Assembly (NCBI GenBank): GCA_027886175.1
Contig: JAJNNQ010000024.1
Span: 6,184,001 to 6,248,000 of the forward strand
Length of the DNA: 64,000 nt
Origin: Phylloscopus collybita
Lineage: Eukaryota; Chordata; Aves; Passeriformes; Phylloscopidae
Reading direction: 5' to 3'
Part shown: positions 11,601 to 23,600 of the stretch, one piece after another
How the letters are laid out: every line of letters starts with the position of its first letter
Numbering within the stretch: the first letter of the stretch is position 1
Notes under the pieces: model-generated
The model's input: only the letters and a program-made list of their open reading frames with translations
What the model was told of the DNA's origin: nothing
Database searches by the model: none
Translations under genes and position numbers: made by a program

Positions 11601-14600
11601 CATATGTTGAGCTTCCACTGAATGATACATCACTGATACATCTTCACTGATACATCTCTTGTTTGTTTTCTTTCTAATCCCAGAAGAAGTTAGCTGTGTA
11701 CAACAAGATGCAGGAGTCTCTGGAAGTGACCCTTCCCAGCAAGCAAGAGGAGGATGAGAAAGACCAGCCTGCCGAGATGGAGTACCTGAACTCTCGCTGT
11801 GTCCTGTTCACTTACTTCCAGGGAGACATTGGTTCAGTGGTGGATGAGCACTTCTCGAGAGCTTTGAGCCAAGCCAGTAGCTTCAGTTCAGACACTGCCC
11901 TTCCCAAGAGCAAGGCAGGGCTGAATCCTCTGTGGAGAGGTAAGAGGGGCAGGAACTCGCTCTCTGTGGCGTGGCTTACTCGGGCTGCGTTGCAGTAACA
12001 CACATTGCATTGCAGCTGAAATTCTGCTTCTCTGTGGAAGTGGAAAAATCCCCTTCAAATCTCCAGGAACCGAGAGGCTTCTTGGGTTCAGTGATCTGAG
12101 GTGTTAAGCGGGGGAGAGAGCAGCCAAAGGCGTGGAAGGAGCAGGCATCTCCTGCTCCTGCCATATCCTGTCTCTGCCGGGGGCTGGGTGGGAGGGGGCA
12201 GAGCTCACGTGGCCTCACAAATGTCTGCTGTGAGGTTGGAGGGTTTTGGGTTTTTTTTAGCTCCAAGTGTGAAATTTGGCCTGTGAGGCAAGAGCAAAGC
12301 TGTTTGGGGTGCTGGCCTTGGACGTAAAGGAAACCTATGCAGCCTTCTCGAGTGACTTGGCCAGGTGATCAGGATTTGTCCGTGGCCACTTTCCAGGCAG
12401 GGAGGAGCCAGCGCAGGATGGAATAGGCTGGGGGGCAAGCCCTGGCTCCTGTGGCTGCAGCCACGTGGTGTTTTCCATTGCAGCTTGCTTGTGAGAGAGG
12501 TACAGATGACATTATGGCTTGCTGGGTGTAAAATGGGCATGACATTACTCTGCTTCCAAGCAGGGAGCAGAAATTTGGTAGGTTCCCCGAGGGATTTGCT
12601 CGTTGTCCTGACCCTTACCTCTTGTTCTGCACATAAATGCCTATATATGTTATATCCATTGGTGTGACAAAGAGCAGATCTTGCCAGAGACACTAGGTAG
12701 CCCTTCCAGACAAGACTTCCAAATTGGAAAAAGTGTGCCAGTAAGGTGCTGTTTCCCTTTTGCTGGCTGTGGCACCCTGGGTATTTTTTAAAATCCCCAC
12801 AAGCTGCATTGTTTGTGATCACATCCTTATGTGGACTGGCAGAGGGGTGCAAAATAAGCACAGAAACTGAGCAATGGTTGGTGAGAGAGGTACTGGTGGG
12901 ATCTGAGCAGGAGCAGTGGTGTTCCTAATCAGTGATGTGGAGGTGAGGCTTCATTGGTGAAAGCCACAGATGCTAAAGGGAGATGGGATATTTGGAAACA
13001 ACTGTGAAGAGAAAAATAGCACAGAAGGACTTGCTTTCCAGAAGGATGATGACAAATCCGAGGAAGTTTAAGCAAAGGTCAGCACAAGTGGCTGGGGAGC
13101 TGGAAGAATTTATGGCTTGAGCTGGGACCATTAACGTTAATGGGAAATTTTCCATTGGCTAGACTGAGAGCAGGATTGAACCTATGCTTACTAAAAAGGA
13201 GACTGCAGCATTTATAAATGGCCCAGACAGGCTATAAATGTTTTAGCAATGGGATCAAGGCAGTCCCCAGAGACCCCATGCCCACAGCAAGCCCTCTTCA
13301 GCGAGTTTGGGGACGTTCCCTGGGTGGGGTTGCATGTCTTCCCTTTGACCTCAGACATACCCTGTTGTTTTTCCCTCTCCCCCCTCTGTGGATTCACAGC
13401 CGTCCCCAGAGGGCTCTGCAGGGGACATGGGTGGCCTTGGTGTGAGGGTTCTCCAGCCATGCTGCCTCCTGACCCCGTGTGCCCCATGCCCTCAGTGGGG
13501 AATGGAGGTTGGCGTGTCCTGAACATCTTCTGGGAATAAAGTAAGGAGATACGCCCCGTGCCATCCCTGCACCTGCTGAAGGGGCATGAAAATCCCTGGG
13601 GAGGCTGCTGGGAGCTGAGGGCATTTGCTGCTGCAGAGAAGAGAAGCTGACATGAGCTTTATCAGGCCCAAATGGGTCTCTGAAATATTCCTGCTCGAAA
13701 ACAATGGGGAAGGACCAACACTGACAGCTGGGTTTTCTGGTTTATGCACAATATCAAAGATGCTCAGTTACAGCTCATGAGTGTGAGTTTGTAGCCCATT
13801 ACCTAAAGAAGTTGAAGTATGATTAGCTTGAAGTTCTTCCATAAATAACCTTCATGGGTAGTCAGAATTGCTGTCAATTTCTTACTTGGAAACAAATAAG
13901 AAATCAAAAAGGTTTTTGCAATAGCTGTTTTGGGACATACAGGTTTCACTGGTAAGCTCAGTTCATGCTCACTGGCTCCTTAGCTCACTGCATTTTCTCC
14001 TTTACTTGAAAGGAGGGATTAGCAATGATTTTGACTTTTTTTTGCCTTTTTTGGGTTTTTTGCTTGTTTTCTTTTCTTTTTCTTTTTTTTTTTTTTTATT
14101 TTTCAGGTGTTCAGATGAAAATGCAAACTCTGATTTTATCATTAAAGTGATGTTGCAGGGAGGTTTTTTTTGTTTGTTTTGAGGAAGGATTTTGCTTACA
14201 AAAATTAGAACCTGTTGTTCTGAAAAGAGCAAGTTTTCTTCATTTGTATGTTGAAACTACTGATCAGGTTAGGGTAAAATTATTTTGAAAACCGATTTTT
14301 TTATAAAATACAGTTCCCTACAACAGGCTCGAGTAACGTGAATATTCAGTTTTAGGTGTAGCTGCCTGAAATCTTTTGCAGGTGCTAATGATGAACCTTG
14401 ACACCAATGTTACTTTAATGGTATTTTTACCAACATGCTTTTCTGTGCTGAAAGTGTGGGGTTGTTTTGCTATCTTACTTTCCTATCCTCTTGCCTTAAG
14501 TGAGAGCTGATGTTGTACTGCAGAAAGCTCCATACCTTGTCTCCTTTCCAGTGTGTGCACTTCTGGCGTGTTTTTCAGTGTGTGTTGTGAACATTTTGGG

Positions 14601-17600
14601 GTTGGCCACCATGAACATTTGGGGTTGGCCACCGTGAACATTTGCATCAGCCACAACCTCGTGGTCCCTGGGATGTTGCCTTGTCCCTGCCTCCCTGTAC
14701 TTAGGGTAGGAAATTGTGGTAACTGCAGTGTCTTTCTTGGCAGGCAGTTTTTGTTAAATGCCTCCTGAAAGGCCATGGAAGTGCAGAGGTTTTTTTGGGT
14801 GGGTTTTTTTTTTTTCTTTTTTCTTTAAGGGCAGTGTGGAGATGGCTGTTTCTCCATGTGCCATCGAGGCCAGGTATCCCTGAGCACTCAGGGTGCAGAG
14901 ATTCTCCTGCATGTTTATATGATCTGGATGGAGCCTGTATGTCCAGTGACAGGACTGACCCTTCCCAGTGAGCGTGGCCACACTCAGTGGTGTCAGTGGG
15001 GGCTGGCCCGTGACAGTGTCACACAGCAGTGATGGCTTTGTGAAACCTGCACAGGTTTGAGAAATGGAGATGACCAAACACGTTTGCTGTGGCCTAGACC
15101 TCCTGCATGACTGGCAAAGCCAAGCTGTTATGCAATCTGGGATGAATTCGTGTTGGCAGATTCAGTGGTTTAAAGTGCTCTCTCCTGTTACTAAAGCTAA
15201 GTCCTGCGGATACTTTGTGGTTTTCTGTGCTTTTTTGAAGTGCAGTACTTTGGATTTAGGGCTTTTCCTTGCAGACAACAGCAAGATAGTTTTCAAAAGC
15301 TTGATTACAGGGGTTAATTTTCCAGAATACTGGCAGGGCATTGTCAAGCTGTGCTCCTCTCTTAAGTAGTGTGGAGAACAACAGCCTGGACATGAAGTTT
15401 GCTTTTTTTTTCCATGTCAGCCCTGCTGCCAACAGCACAAGCCATACACACTCTCCAGTGTAATCCCTTTTTACAAGGAATGGTTTACAAACACAGAACT
15501 ATAGCAATTTTGGAGGCTTCTGTAATGTGCTTGAAGCTCTCTCCAGTCTTCAAGCATGAATTGCAGTAGAAATAAATTGCTAAAAACAACCCAACCTTTT
15601 GAAGAAACCCATGTTGAAGTGCAGTTTTGTCAGATAAGCTTGCAGCCTCTGAAGCATTTTGGCACAAAGCATCCTTTGGACATTTGTCCATGGTATGTTT
15701 GCAAAGTTTGTTTCCAATATCAGAAGTTAATCAGGCTCAATAAACTGCCTAAATCAAAGCCAATTCATGTGTGGAAAAGTATTTATGATTTTAATGGATT
15801 TTAAAACAGAGACATGAGTCCTAGTGATGCAGTCAGAAAAACACTTTCAAGTTTTTTGCTTCCAAAATATTTTTGTATAAGCGAAGTTCAGAGGTGGGAG
15901 TGTTTGAAGAATCTGTTCATTCTCAGTGGTGTCTTCACCAAAGTCTCATTCCAGCTGCTTATTAAGCAAAGCAAAACAAAAGGTGATTCGGAAAAAAAAA
16001 AAGTTACAAAAGTTATGAGGAACAGAGGATTCCTCGCCTCATCAAATATTAAACTTCCCTGGCTTTATTTCTCCATAGGTTATTTTTATGACTGTTCTTT
16101 CATCAGAGGTGAAGTTCTGTATTTTTATGTTTCCATCTTTGACCAAAAAAAAAAAAAATCCTGTTGGAGCTGAGACATATTGCGTGAAGCAGTGCTTCTA
16201 GCATGAGCTGGCAAGAGGATTGTGAGAATGGAGAAGCCAAGACTTTGCGAAACATCAAAAACACTAACTGCTCCTTCAAAAGAGGAATTTTTAGAATGTG
16301 ATTTCATAATGTAGAGGTATTGGAATCCATTTAAATATAAGCTGAGCCCTAGCTGTAAGAAGCAGCAAGTCTTTTAGTTCTGACAGAAAACCTCTTTGAG
16401 CTACATAGATGGTTCTGCTTGTATGATCCTATTGGGTAGAGGGCATCATGGTATATTCTGTAAAGGACTAACATAAGCTCTGTTGGATATGACCTTTATC
16501 GCATCAAAGCATGCAATTAGTTTGAGAAAATCAGATATTCTTTTAGCCAAATGTTTCCTGTTCATCAGTGTGAGCTGGTTCTCTTTCCTCAGAAGCATTT
16601 GCAACCACAACAGCTGCCTTTCTAAAAGGTGGGCTCTGAGCAGGAGTTAGCCTCTCCTCACAATTTCTGTACCAAGGTCCTGAGAGGGCTCTGACTCTAC
16701 AGCCTGAAGAAGAAAAATCTTCTTGAGGGAGGAATCTTATGTATGTAAAAACCTGATGGGAGGGAATGAAGATGGGGGAGCCAGGCTCCTTTCAGCAATG
16801 CTTGCTGACAGACCAGGAGGCAATAGGCAGAGATTAGAAAACAGGAAATTCCATCTGAATACAAGAAAACTTTTTGTTTTGTTGGGTTTTTTAGGTTAGT
16901 TGTTTTGGGGCATTTTTTTTTTTTTTTTTTTTTGAGAGAGGCTGTGGAGTCTGGAGCTCACTCAAAATCTGACTGGACATGGTCCTGGACAACTGCTCCA
17001 TGTGACCCCACCTGAGCAGGGAAATTGGACTAGACAATCTTCCTACCTCAAATGTCCCGTGATTCTGTATTTACTGAAGAAGCTTGACTTCAGCATTGCA
17101 AACTTCAGAGAGCAGCAAATCACTGTGGGGTTTTTTGTCATGAGATGCGTTGTTCAGCTTCAGTCATACCTCACTTCTTTCCTCCCTACCAGAAAGCTCA
17201 ACGATTTCAAGCCAAAGGAGCGGTTTCCCAACCTCGTTTTGGACCAGCTCTTACCAGCCTCCTCCTCCCCCCTGCCTCAGCGGAGTGCACCCCGATTTCC
17301 CCGTGACTGCACCAGGCACCTTCCCAGCAGCAGATCCCAGCAGCTGGCCGGGACACGGCCTTCACCAGACCGCCCCACCTCCTCCCGCCCCTGCCGCCTC
17401 CGAGTCCTGGCATTACCCTTTGGCCTCTCCGGTGAGCCCCCCGTACGCACACATGCACGACGTCTACGTGCACCGCCACCACCCTCACCCCCACGTGCAC
17501 CACCACCACCACCACCATGGCCCCGGCGCGCACCGCGACCCGCGCTACGGCTCGCTGCTGGTGCCGTCGGTGCGCGCCGCCAGGATCGCCGCTCCCCAGG

Positions 17601-20600
17601 GCGACGGCGCCAAGGCAGAGCCCGCCGCCGTCACCAGCGCTACCTCAGCCTGGGCTGGAGCCTTCCACGGAACGGTGGACATCGTGCCGAGCTTCGGCTT
17701 CGACACAGGTGAGATGGCTGCCTCTGGGTTCGGTGTCTTCTTGTTGTGGTTTGTGATTTGCTTGAGTGAACTCCCCGCAGCTGCAGCAGGGCTGGCTCGC
17801 AGAGCTGTGTCCAAGTGTATTTCCCTCCTGTAATTCTCTCCCTGCCTTTTGCTGGGAGACCTTGGTCCCATTCAAGCCAGACGAGTTGTGACGTGCTCTG
17901 CGTTTCTTGTTTTGAAGTGTTCCCCTTCCCTCTGCCCCCCAAGGCTGGCAGCTAGCTCAGAATTTAGGGAGGTTTGGGTGAGGAGATTTTCAGGATAGGG
18001 AAGTAAAACTGAAAGAGGCTCTTACCCTGAGATGTGTTCCAGGATTTATTCCAAGAAGGGATCCAGGGCCAACGAGGGAGAACTCTGAGGGATGGGGGGT
18101 TTTATCCATTTCAGGGTAGGGGGCAGGGTTACCTATGGCCAAAGGCCATAGGTCAGAGTCAAGGGGCAGGTAGGGTTTCACAGGGGAGAACAATGCCAGA
18201 GGGATACAATATTGTTTGTTTCTTTTTGTTCAAAGCTTGTGGGAAGATGTTAATTATGCTTCTGTGGGGAAGCTCTCAGCTTGTTCAGCTCCTTCATGTG
18301 TGCATCCACCAACATACAGCTCTGATAAACCAATAGCTTGCAGTGCATGAGGACTGCATCTTGAGGTGGAACAGCTCAGCTTTTCCTCCCTGTGTAGCAT
18401 CCAGGTGTCACATGGAGAATAGAGGTGCTGATTGAGCTGTGCTTGCCATCAAAGTGAGCATCTTTCTGTAGGGTGCAGGCAGAGGTGTGTGAATTAAACT
18501 CATTTTACTGCAGGGTCTGTAGTCTGAACTGCAGACCATGAACTCCATCTGTGAGCTTTGAGTGTGGCAGTCCCTTGTCTCAGTATCAGAAGCAGTCTGA
18601 TCAAAGCCCTCAGGGTTTGAAGTTTCTTGCAATCAGGTGACTGACAGCTCCCAGTGCATCCATCCTGGAGCTCATAGGCTCCACTGAGGGCTCCTTTTTT
18701 GGTTTGATACTTATCTCACCAGCAGCAATCCTTGCAGATTAGTACTTCTTAAAGACAGTATGTTACCTGGTTAAGGAGACAGTAAGTTTGTATCTTTGTT
18801 GCCTTTTCCTTTAAGTATCTATTTGTCTCCCTTTAGTATCTATTTGTCTCCCTTTTTGACAGCTTGCCCTGTGAGAATCATTCTTTGCCTTGATTAGTGG
18901 GCGGGAGGACAAAGAATGGGAGGAAAAAAGGCTGTTTCTTAAAGATGAAATACTGTGAACTAGTACAAATCTCTCTCTCTTCCTTTTAAAGTAACTGGGA
19001 ACCAGTAATCTCCTCTGAATACTGTGCTACTTGCTGTCTTGATGTCAATAAAACTAAGAAAAAGCTTATCAGGATTCAGGTCCAGATAACACTGGACCAT
19101 TTATATATCAATAACACTTCCAGCTAAACCAGCGATACAAGAATTATTGTATTTTATGTTTTTGGGTACAGAATGATTATCTAACTGGACTGAGATATTG
19201 AGGTTTCCCTTTGTGACAAACTCCATAAGGGGAGTCATGCCTTCTCTGAAGCATGAGCAGGTTGTCACTGCCACTGGTGTAAGGGACAAGCCCTCCTGCA
19301 CCCAGCCCCAGCAGCCCAGCTGCAGAGCCCTGGTATTTGGCTTAACCTTTTGGGGATGAACTGTGTAAGGAATTGTTAGTCAGGAAAAAGCCACTGCCTG
19401 GCTTAGGTACAAGTCCAGCCTAGACTGTAAGTTGTTTTTCCCTTTAAGAGCAAGTACCTCAAAAAGGGCTGGGTCCTAGCACTGCCTTAGAGAAGAAACA
19501 CAGCTTTGGCTTGGTGCTGCCTGCTCCTTGTGAAAATCCCTGTGGAGGGGCACAGTTGGGTGCTAATTTTGTCAGGATCCTGATTTGGCAGTGCCCTGCA
19601 TGTCTTTTGGTTGTTCAGCGTGGGAGGCAGTGGAAAAGATCTGAACTGTTAACTTCTGACCCATGCTTCATTTGTGTGGGTTTTAGTCTGAGTTCCTGTG
19701 GGGAAAAAGAAAGGGGGCAAATGTGTGACTGGTTTGAAGAAACAGAGGATCTCAGCAGACCAGGGTCTCACTAGTCTGAGGCTATTCAAAAGGGTCACAC
19801 ACTGAAACACAACAGCAAAACCCCGTTAAGCAGCCCCTGTTTTGAAAACAAGGGTGCAAGCAGTGAAGCACAGCAAGTAGTGGGAACCTGTGACATTACA
19901 ATTATTTGCTTTCTTCCTCTGCACACTCCTCTCTCCTGTGCTTTCCAAGCAGAGGCTTGCTGAGAAGGGCAGGAGGGCTGAGCTCCCTTTTCAGCCCTGC
20001 CTGCAGCTTGTGCAGTTGAGGCAAATGCTTTGGTTGCAGGCACTGGCAGCGTGGAGAGAAGAGGGAGCTTAATTGTCTCAGGGTTTTGTGTGCACATCCA
20101 GCAGTGTCATCCCAGGGAAGGTGTGGGGAGAGGAGGGGGTTGCTGGAGTACCACGTGGAATCACACCCAGAGTTTGCTTCATGTGCACTCCAGGGAAGGC
20201 AGATTGTACTGGATAAATCTCCACGTCACACAGCGTTTCGTTACATTTAACTCCAATGTCAAACAGCTATCTCAACGGAGAGGCTACAAACTCAAGGGCC
20301 TGGAAGAGTGAATTGGCTTTTAGTGACATAAAGTGCTTTTTTCCAGAGCAGGGGAAGGCCATAGTGGCAAGACTATGTCAGTTCTGAGAGTGTTTGCCCA
20401 TATATCCCTGGAGAAAATAGCCTGTGGAGCTGTCAGTATATCAGATTCCGTGAGCTTCAGGTGATTTATGTTTAAAAAGTTCATTTGGTGTATACCTGGA
20501 CGTTGCCTTTTGGAGTCCTTCACTTACAATCTGATTCTCCCCCTTCTTACCACAGGTCACATTTCTTCTGCTACTGTCACATGCAATTATAGGAACATTT

Positions 20601-23600
20601 GCAGAATTCCTCACGTGAATTATGTGGAATGGCAGTGTTGGGATTGGGGCAGGCTGGCTGTAATCTTACCCTCTTCCAGCTACATTGTTGCATCTCTGCC
20701 ATGCCAAGCCAAATAATCAATCTCCTGAATGGATGATGCTGAATCACTTCAGAGGTTAAGAGGAGGTTCCCACTGCATGCACGGTGTAGTTTGGGAATTT
20801 ATGTTTCAGAGCACATTGTGTAGGACATCAGCACAGTGCTGACAAACTATTGATCTGTCTTGCACATCTGTTTGAATTTACATGGTCCTGTTTTAGGGGA
20901 TGCAGAAGGATTTAGCTACCTGATTGCCATTAAATGTGGCTTAATCCTCACGTTGTAGGCAGCAAATTAACCCTTTTAGAAGCTTCTGTATCGGCCCAAG
21001 TGTGATTAAAGAGAATGCTGGTCTGCAGCAGGAGCTATTAAAACCTGCTGGGTTGGTGTCTGCTGCTGTGCAGTGTCTTTCCAAAGTGCACAAGCTACGG
21101 TGCTCAGTGGAAGAGTACATTTCATGGCAAGCATTGATATCAACACGTTGGAATGAGCACAGATTGTTTGGATTTATGCCTCAGTTCCTTGCCCTGCTGG
21201 TGTCAAGCAAAGCAAGGCCAGGCTGTCACCAGTGCTGCCTGCGGCTCAGGGCTGCAGCCGTAATCCGGTGTCACCGCTGCTCGTGCTGAGGGTGCACAGA
21301 CCACATCCAGTACTTAAAATCAGGGCTTGGGGAGGTGAATTCCTGTCGTGCTGGTGGCTATAGCCATCAGGGCCTCCCTCAGGAGCAGGGTGGGAAGTGT
21401 CCTACACACCAGGCCCTTCAGGGGAGCGGTGGGATTTGGCTGTGCTGCCCCTGGGGAGGAGAGCAGAGCAGAGCAGCTTGCCTTGCTGCTGCAGAGCCTG
21501 GGAGGATATCCTGTCCTGCTGTTGGACAGATGTGCTGGAGAAGGCTCCCTGCAGCCCCAGCACACTGAGAGCAAGGCAGGACTTTGGCATGAGTGACAGC
21601 TGTCAGTCTGTTAAAATTGAGGTGCACGTTCTTTATCCTGTAAAGTTACACACATTGAGGTGAGTAACTTCCAATTAAGGTGAATTAATCAACATCCTTT
21701 AGTCCTGGTTTACTGTGGAAAACCCCCTTTTGGAAATGTCTGTTATGTCAGTGTGATACATTGATTTGGAGTTTGAAGGGCCAGTCTGATCCCTTCTGTA
21801 TGATTGTCTCTGTTCCCACACATCCCACAAGTTTGTCACAACTCATTAAATTTGCTTAGGTGTTCCCACAGAACCTGCATAATGTTTGTGTGGCTGTTAG
21901 CTCTAGTGTTGGTGTCCCAGGGAAGGGGAATTCTGCTGGAGTGGCAGTGCTGGGTCATGCAGTGCCAGTGAGGATGTCCTTGCTAAAAGGAAAACCCTGC
22001 AGCACTTGCACTGCACATGGAGGCTCTGGGTGAGTAGCAGGCCTTGGATTCTGTATTGGGACTGCAGATGGCCTTGCCTTGAAGGAGGTAGGAATATAAT
22101 GAGGAAAAGGCATGGAAAATGTTCCACATTCAGTTCTGTAAATAGGACAACTTTAGTTTTTTTGAGTTGTTGTCTCTTGCTGTTTAGAGTCCATAGCTAT
22201 ATCTTAAACCTCCTTGTTACAATTATTTGTGTCTTGCAAACACACCTGCCAAGAAAGGTGCCTGTTCAGTTGGTTATTCCCTTCCTACCACTTGCTACTG
22301 TCAGGTGGAAGATCTCTTAAACACATGTGTGTGCCACTTTTTTAAGCTGCCAGGAACCTGTTTCTCTTCTCGCAGGCTTCCATGGCCTCTGGTGTCCTTT
22401 ACTGGTCCACTGGTGAACTTAAATGACTTCTTTATGCTCTGAAAGGTTTCTGCTGTCTGACTATTTTTTTTTCTTGGGGATGGTCATCTTTGTTCAAAAA
22501 AATTGGAAGCAGCAGGGGAAAAAATAGCCCCAAACTGTCATCACAAACTTTGAGGGAGCTTTGAAGGGAACTAACAGCAGTTCATTATGACTGTCTGTAT
22601 ATGATGCTGCCAGGGAGACAAATAGCTCTTAAGCAACAAGGAGACATCTTCATTAAATAAAGAGCCTCTGAACATGTTTTTGTAGGCATGCTCTAGCTGA
22701 GGGATATCCCAGTTTTTCCAATCTGAAGGAACAGGTACAAATGCATGTGAAATGGAGCAGAAAGCACAAAACAAGGTTTGGTGCACCACACCCCTGGGCT
22801 CTGCTTTCCCTGTCTCTTCACTGCTGGACACACAGGAGTTTGTACCCTGTTTGGGAATCCTCACATGGATAGAGCCATATGCTCTCATCTTTTATGTGAG
22901 TGCTAATTGCTTTGCAGCTCTGCTCTGAAGTGTTGATCATCATTAAATATTTAGCTGTTTGTACTCTTAAAGCAATGAGGCAGCTGTCAGATCTGAACCC
23001 CACTCATTTAGGCTTTCTGAAAATTTAGGGTTCTCCCTTCATATTCACTGTGTGATTGGATGTGGAGATGAGATCCATGCCTAGCACATGGATCTGTCAA
23101 TTTTCACAGGCTAAACATCAAATGAACACGGAGCTCTGGTGGTTACAGCATCACTGAGGTCTGGAGATGCACTTAATTTACATTAGTGGTGAAATGACCC
23201 TTAAATCCTTAGCAAGTCAGGTGCCTTGGTACATTGCATAGCAGGAATGATGATTTATAGTGGGAAACGTACCTTTGTTTTGTGAAATGTGATTTACTTA
23301 CCTCAAAACATCAAAGGACAGGTTCTAAGTCGTTTAGACTCGAGTGCCTTACTACCTCTGAAAATAGGTGCCTGCATCTCTGTCCTTTACTTTCCCTATA
23401 AGTGAGCAAGAATGTATCTTCTTTGGGAAACTTAATCTCTCCCTGCCCTTATATTGTCTGGATTTGAGGTTTATGCCCTGTTAGGTGTGAATCTAGAGAT
23501 TGGATCCCTCTGGAGCAGAGAAATCCCAGATTATAAGGCAGGTTCCAAGTCTATAATGCTAAAGCCACAACATAGCACCACATTTATTAGATAGTCCTCA

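Larger units (their letters stand above)
2666..11683 (+). other. VGLL3: VGLL3 intron 1
   Basis: The 9.0-kb intron begins GTGAGC and ends CCCAG. Contents: the tail of the CpG island; a GCATTCCA TEAD-like motif (3399-3406); an inverted repeat (4180-4201); motif-rich blocks at about 8700-8900 and 9030-9270; a GA microsatellite (10724-10741); a C/A-rich strand-biased tract (10935-11052); and CTGATAC repeats before the acceptor. The stretches between are AT-rich with chance frames only. First introns of developmental genes often carry enhancers. Confidence 0.85.
11940..17192 (+). other. VGLL3: VGLL3 intron 2
   Basis: The 5.3-kb intron begins GTAAGA and ends ACCAG. It contains a short tandem repeat (14589-14654), T-rich runs (14034-14104, 14788-14824), and a CR1 fragment close to the exon 3 acceptor. 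The GC-richer stretch at about 13250-13640 shows no recognisable exon. The rest is ordinary AT-rich intron. Confidence 0.85.

Noticed and set aside
17709..17833. Extension of VGLL3 exon 3 to the stop at 17831-17833
   Set aside because: A good donor at 17709 and a phase-matched terminal exon at 24283 encoding the family C-terminus explain the gene better.
21765..21815. Possible CR1 3' terminus (TGATCCCTTCTGTATGATTG)
   Set aside because: Similarity is short and no CR1 body precedes it.
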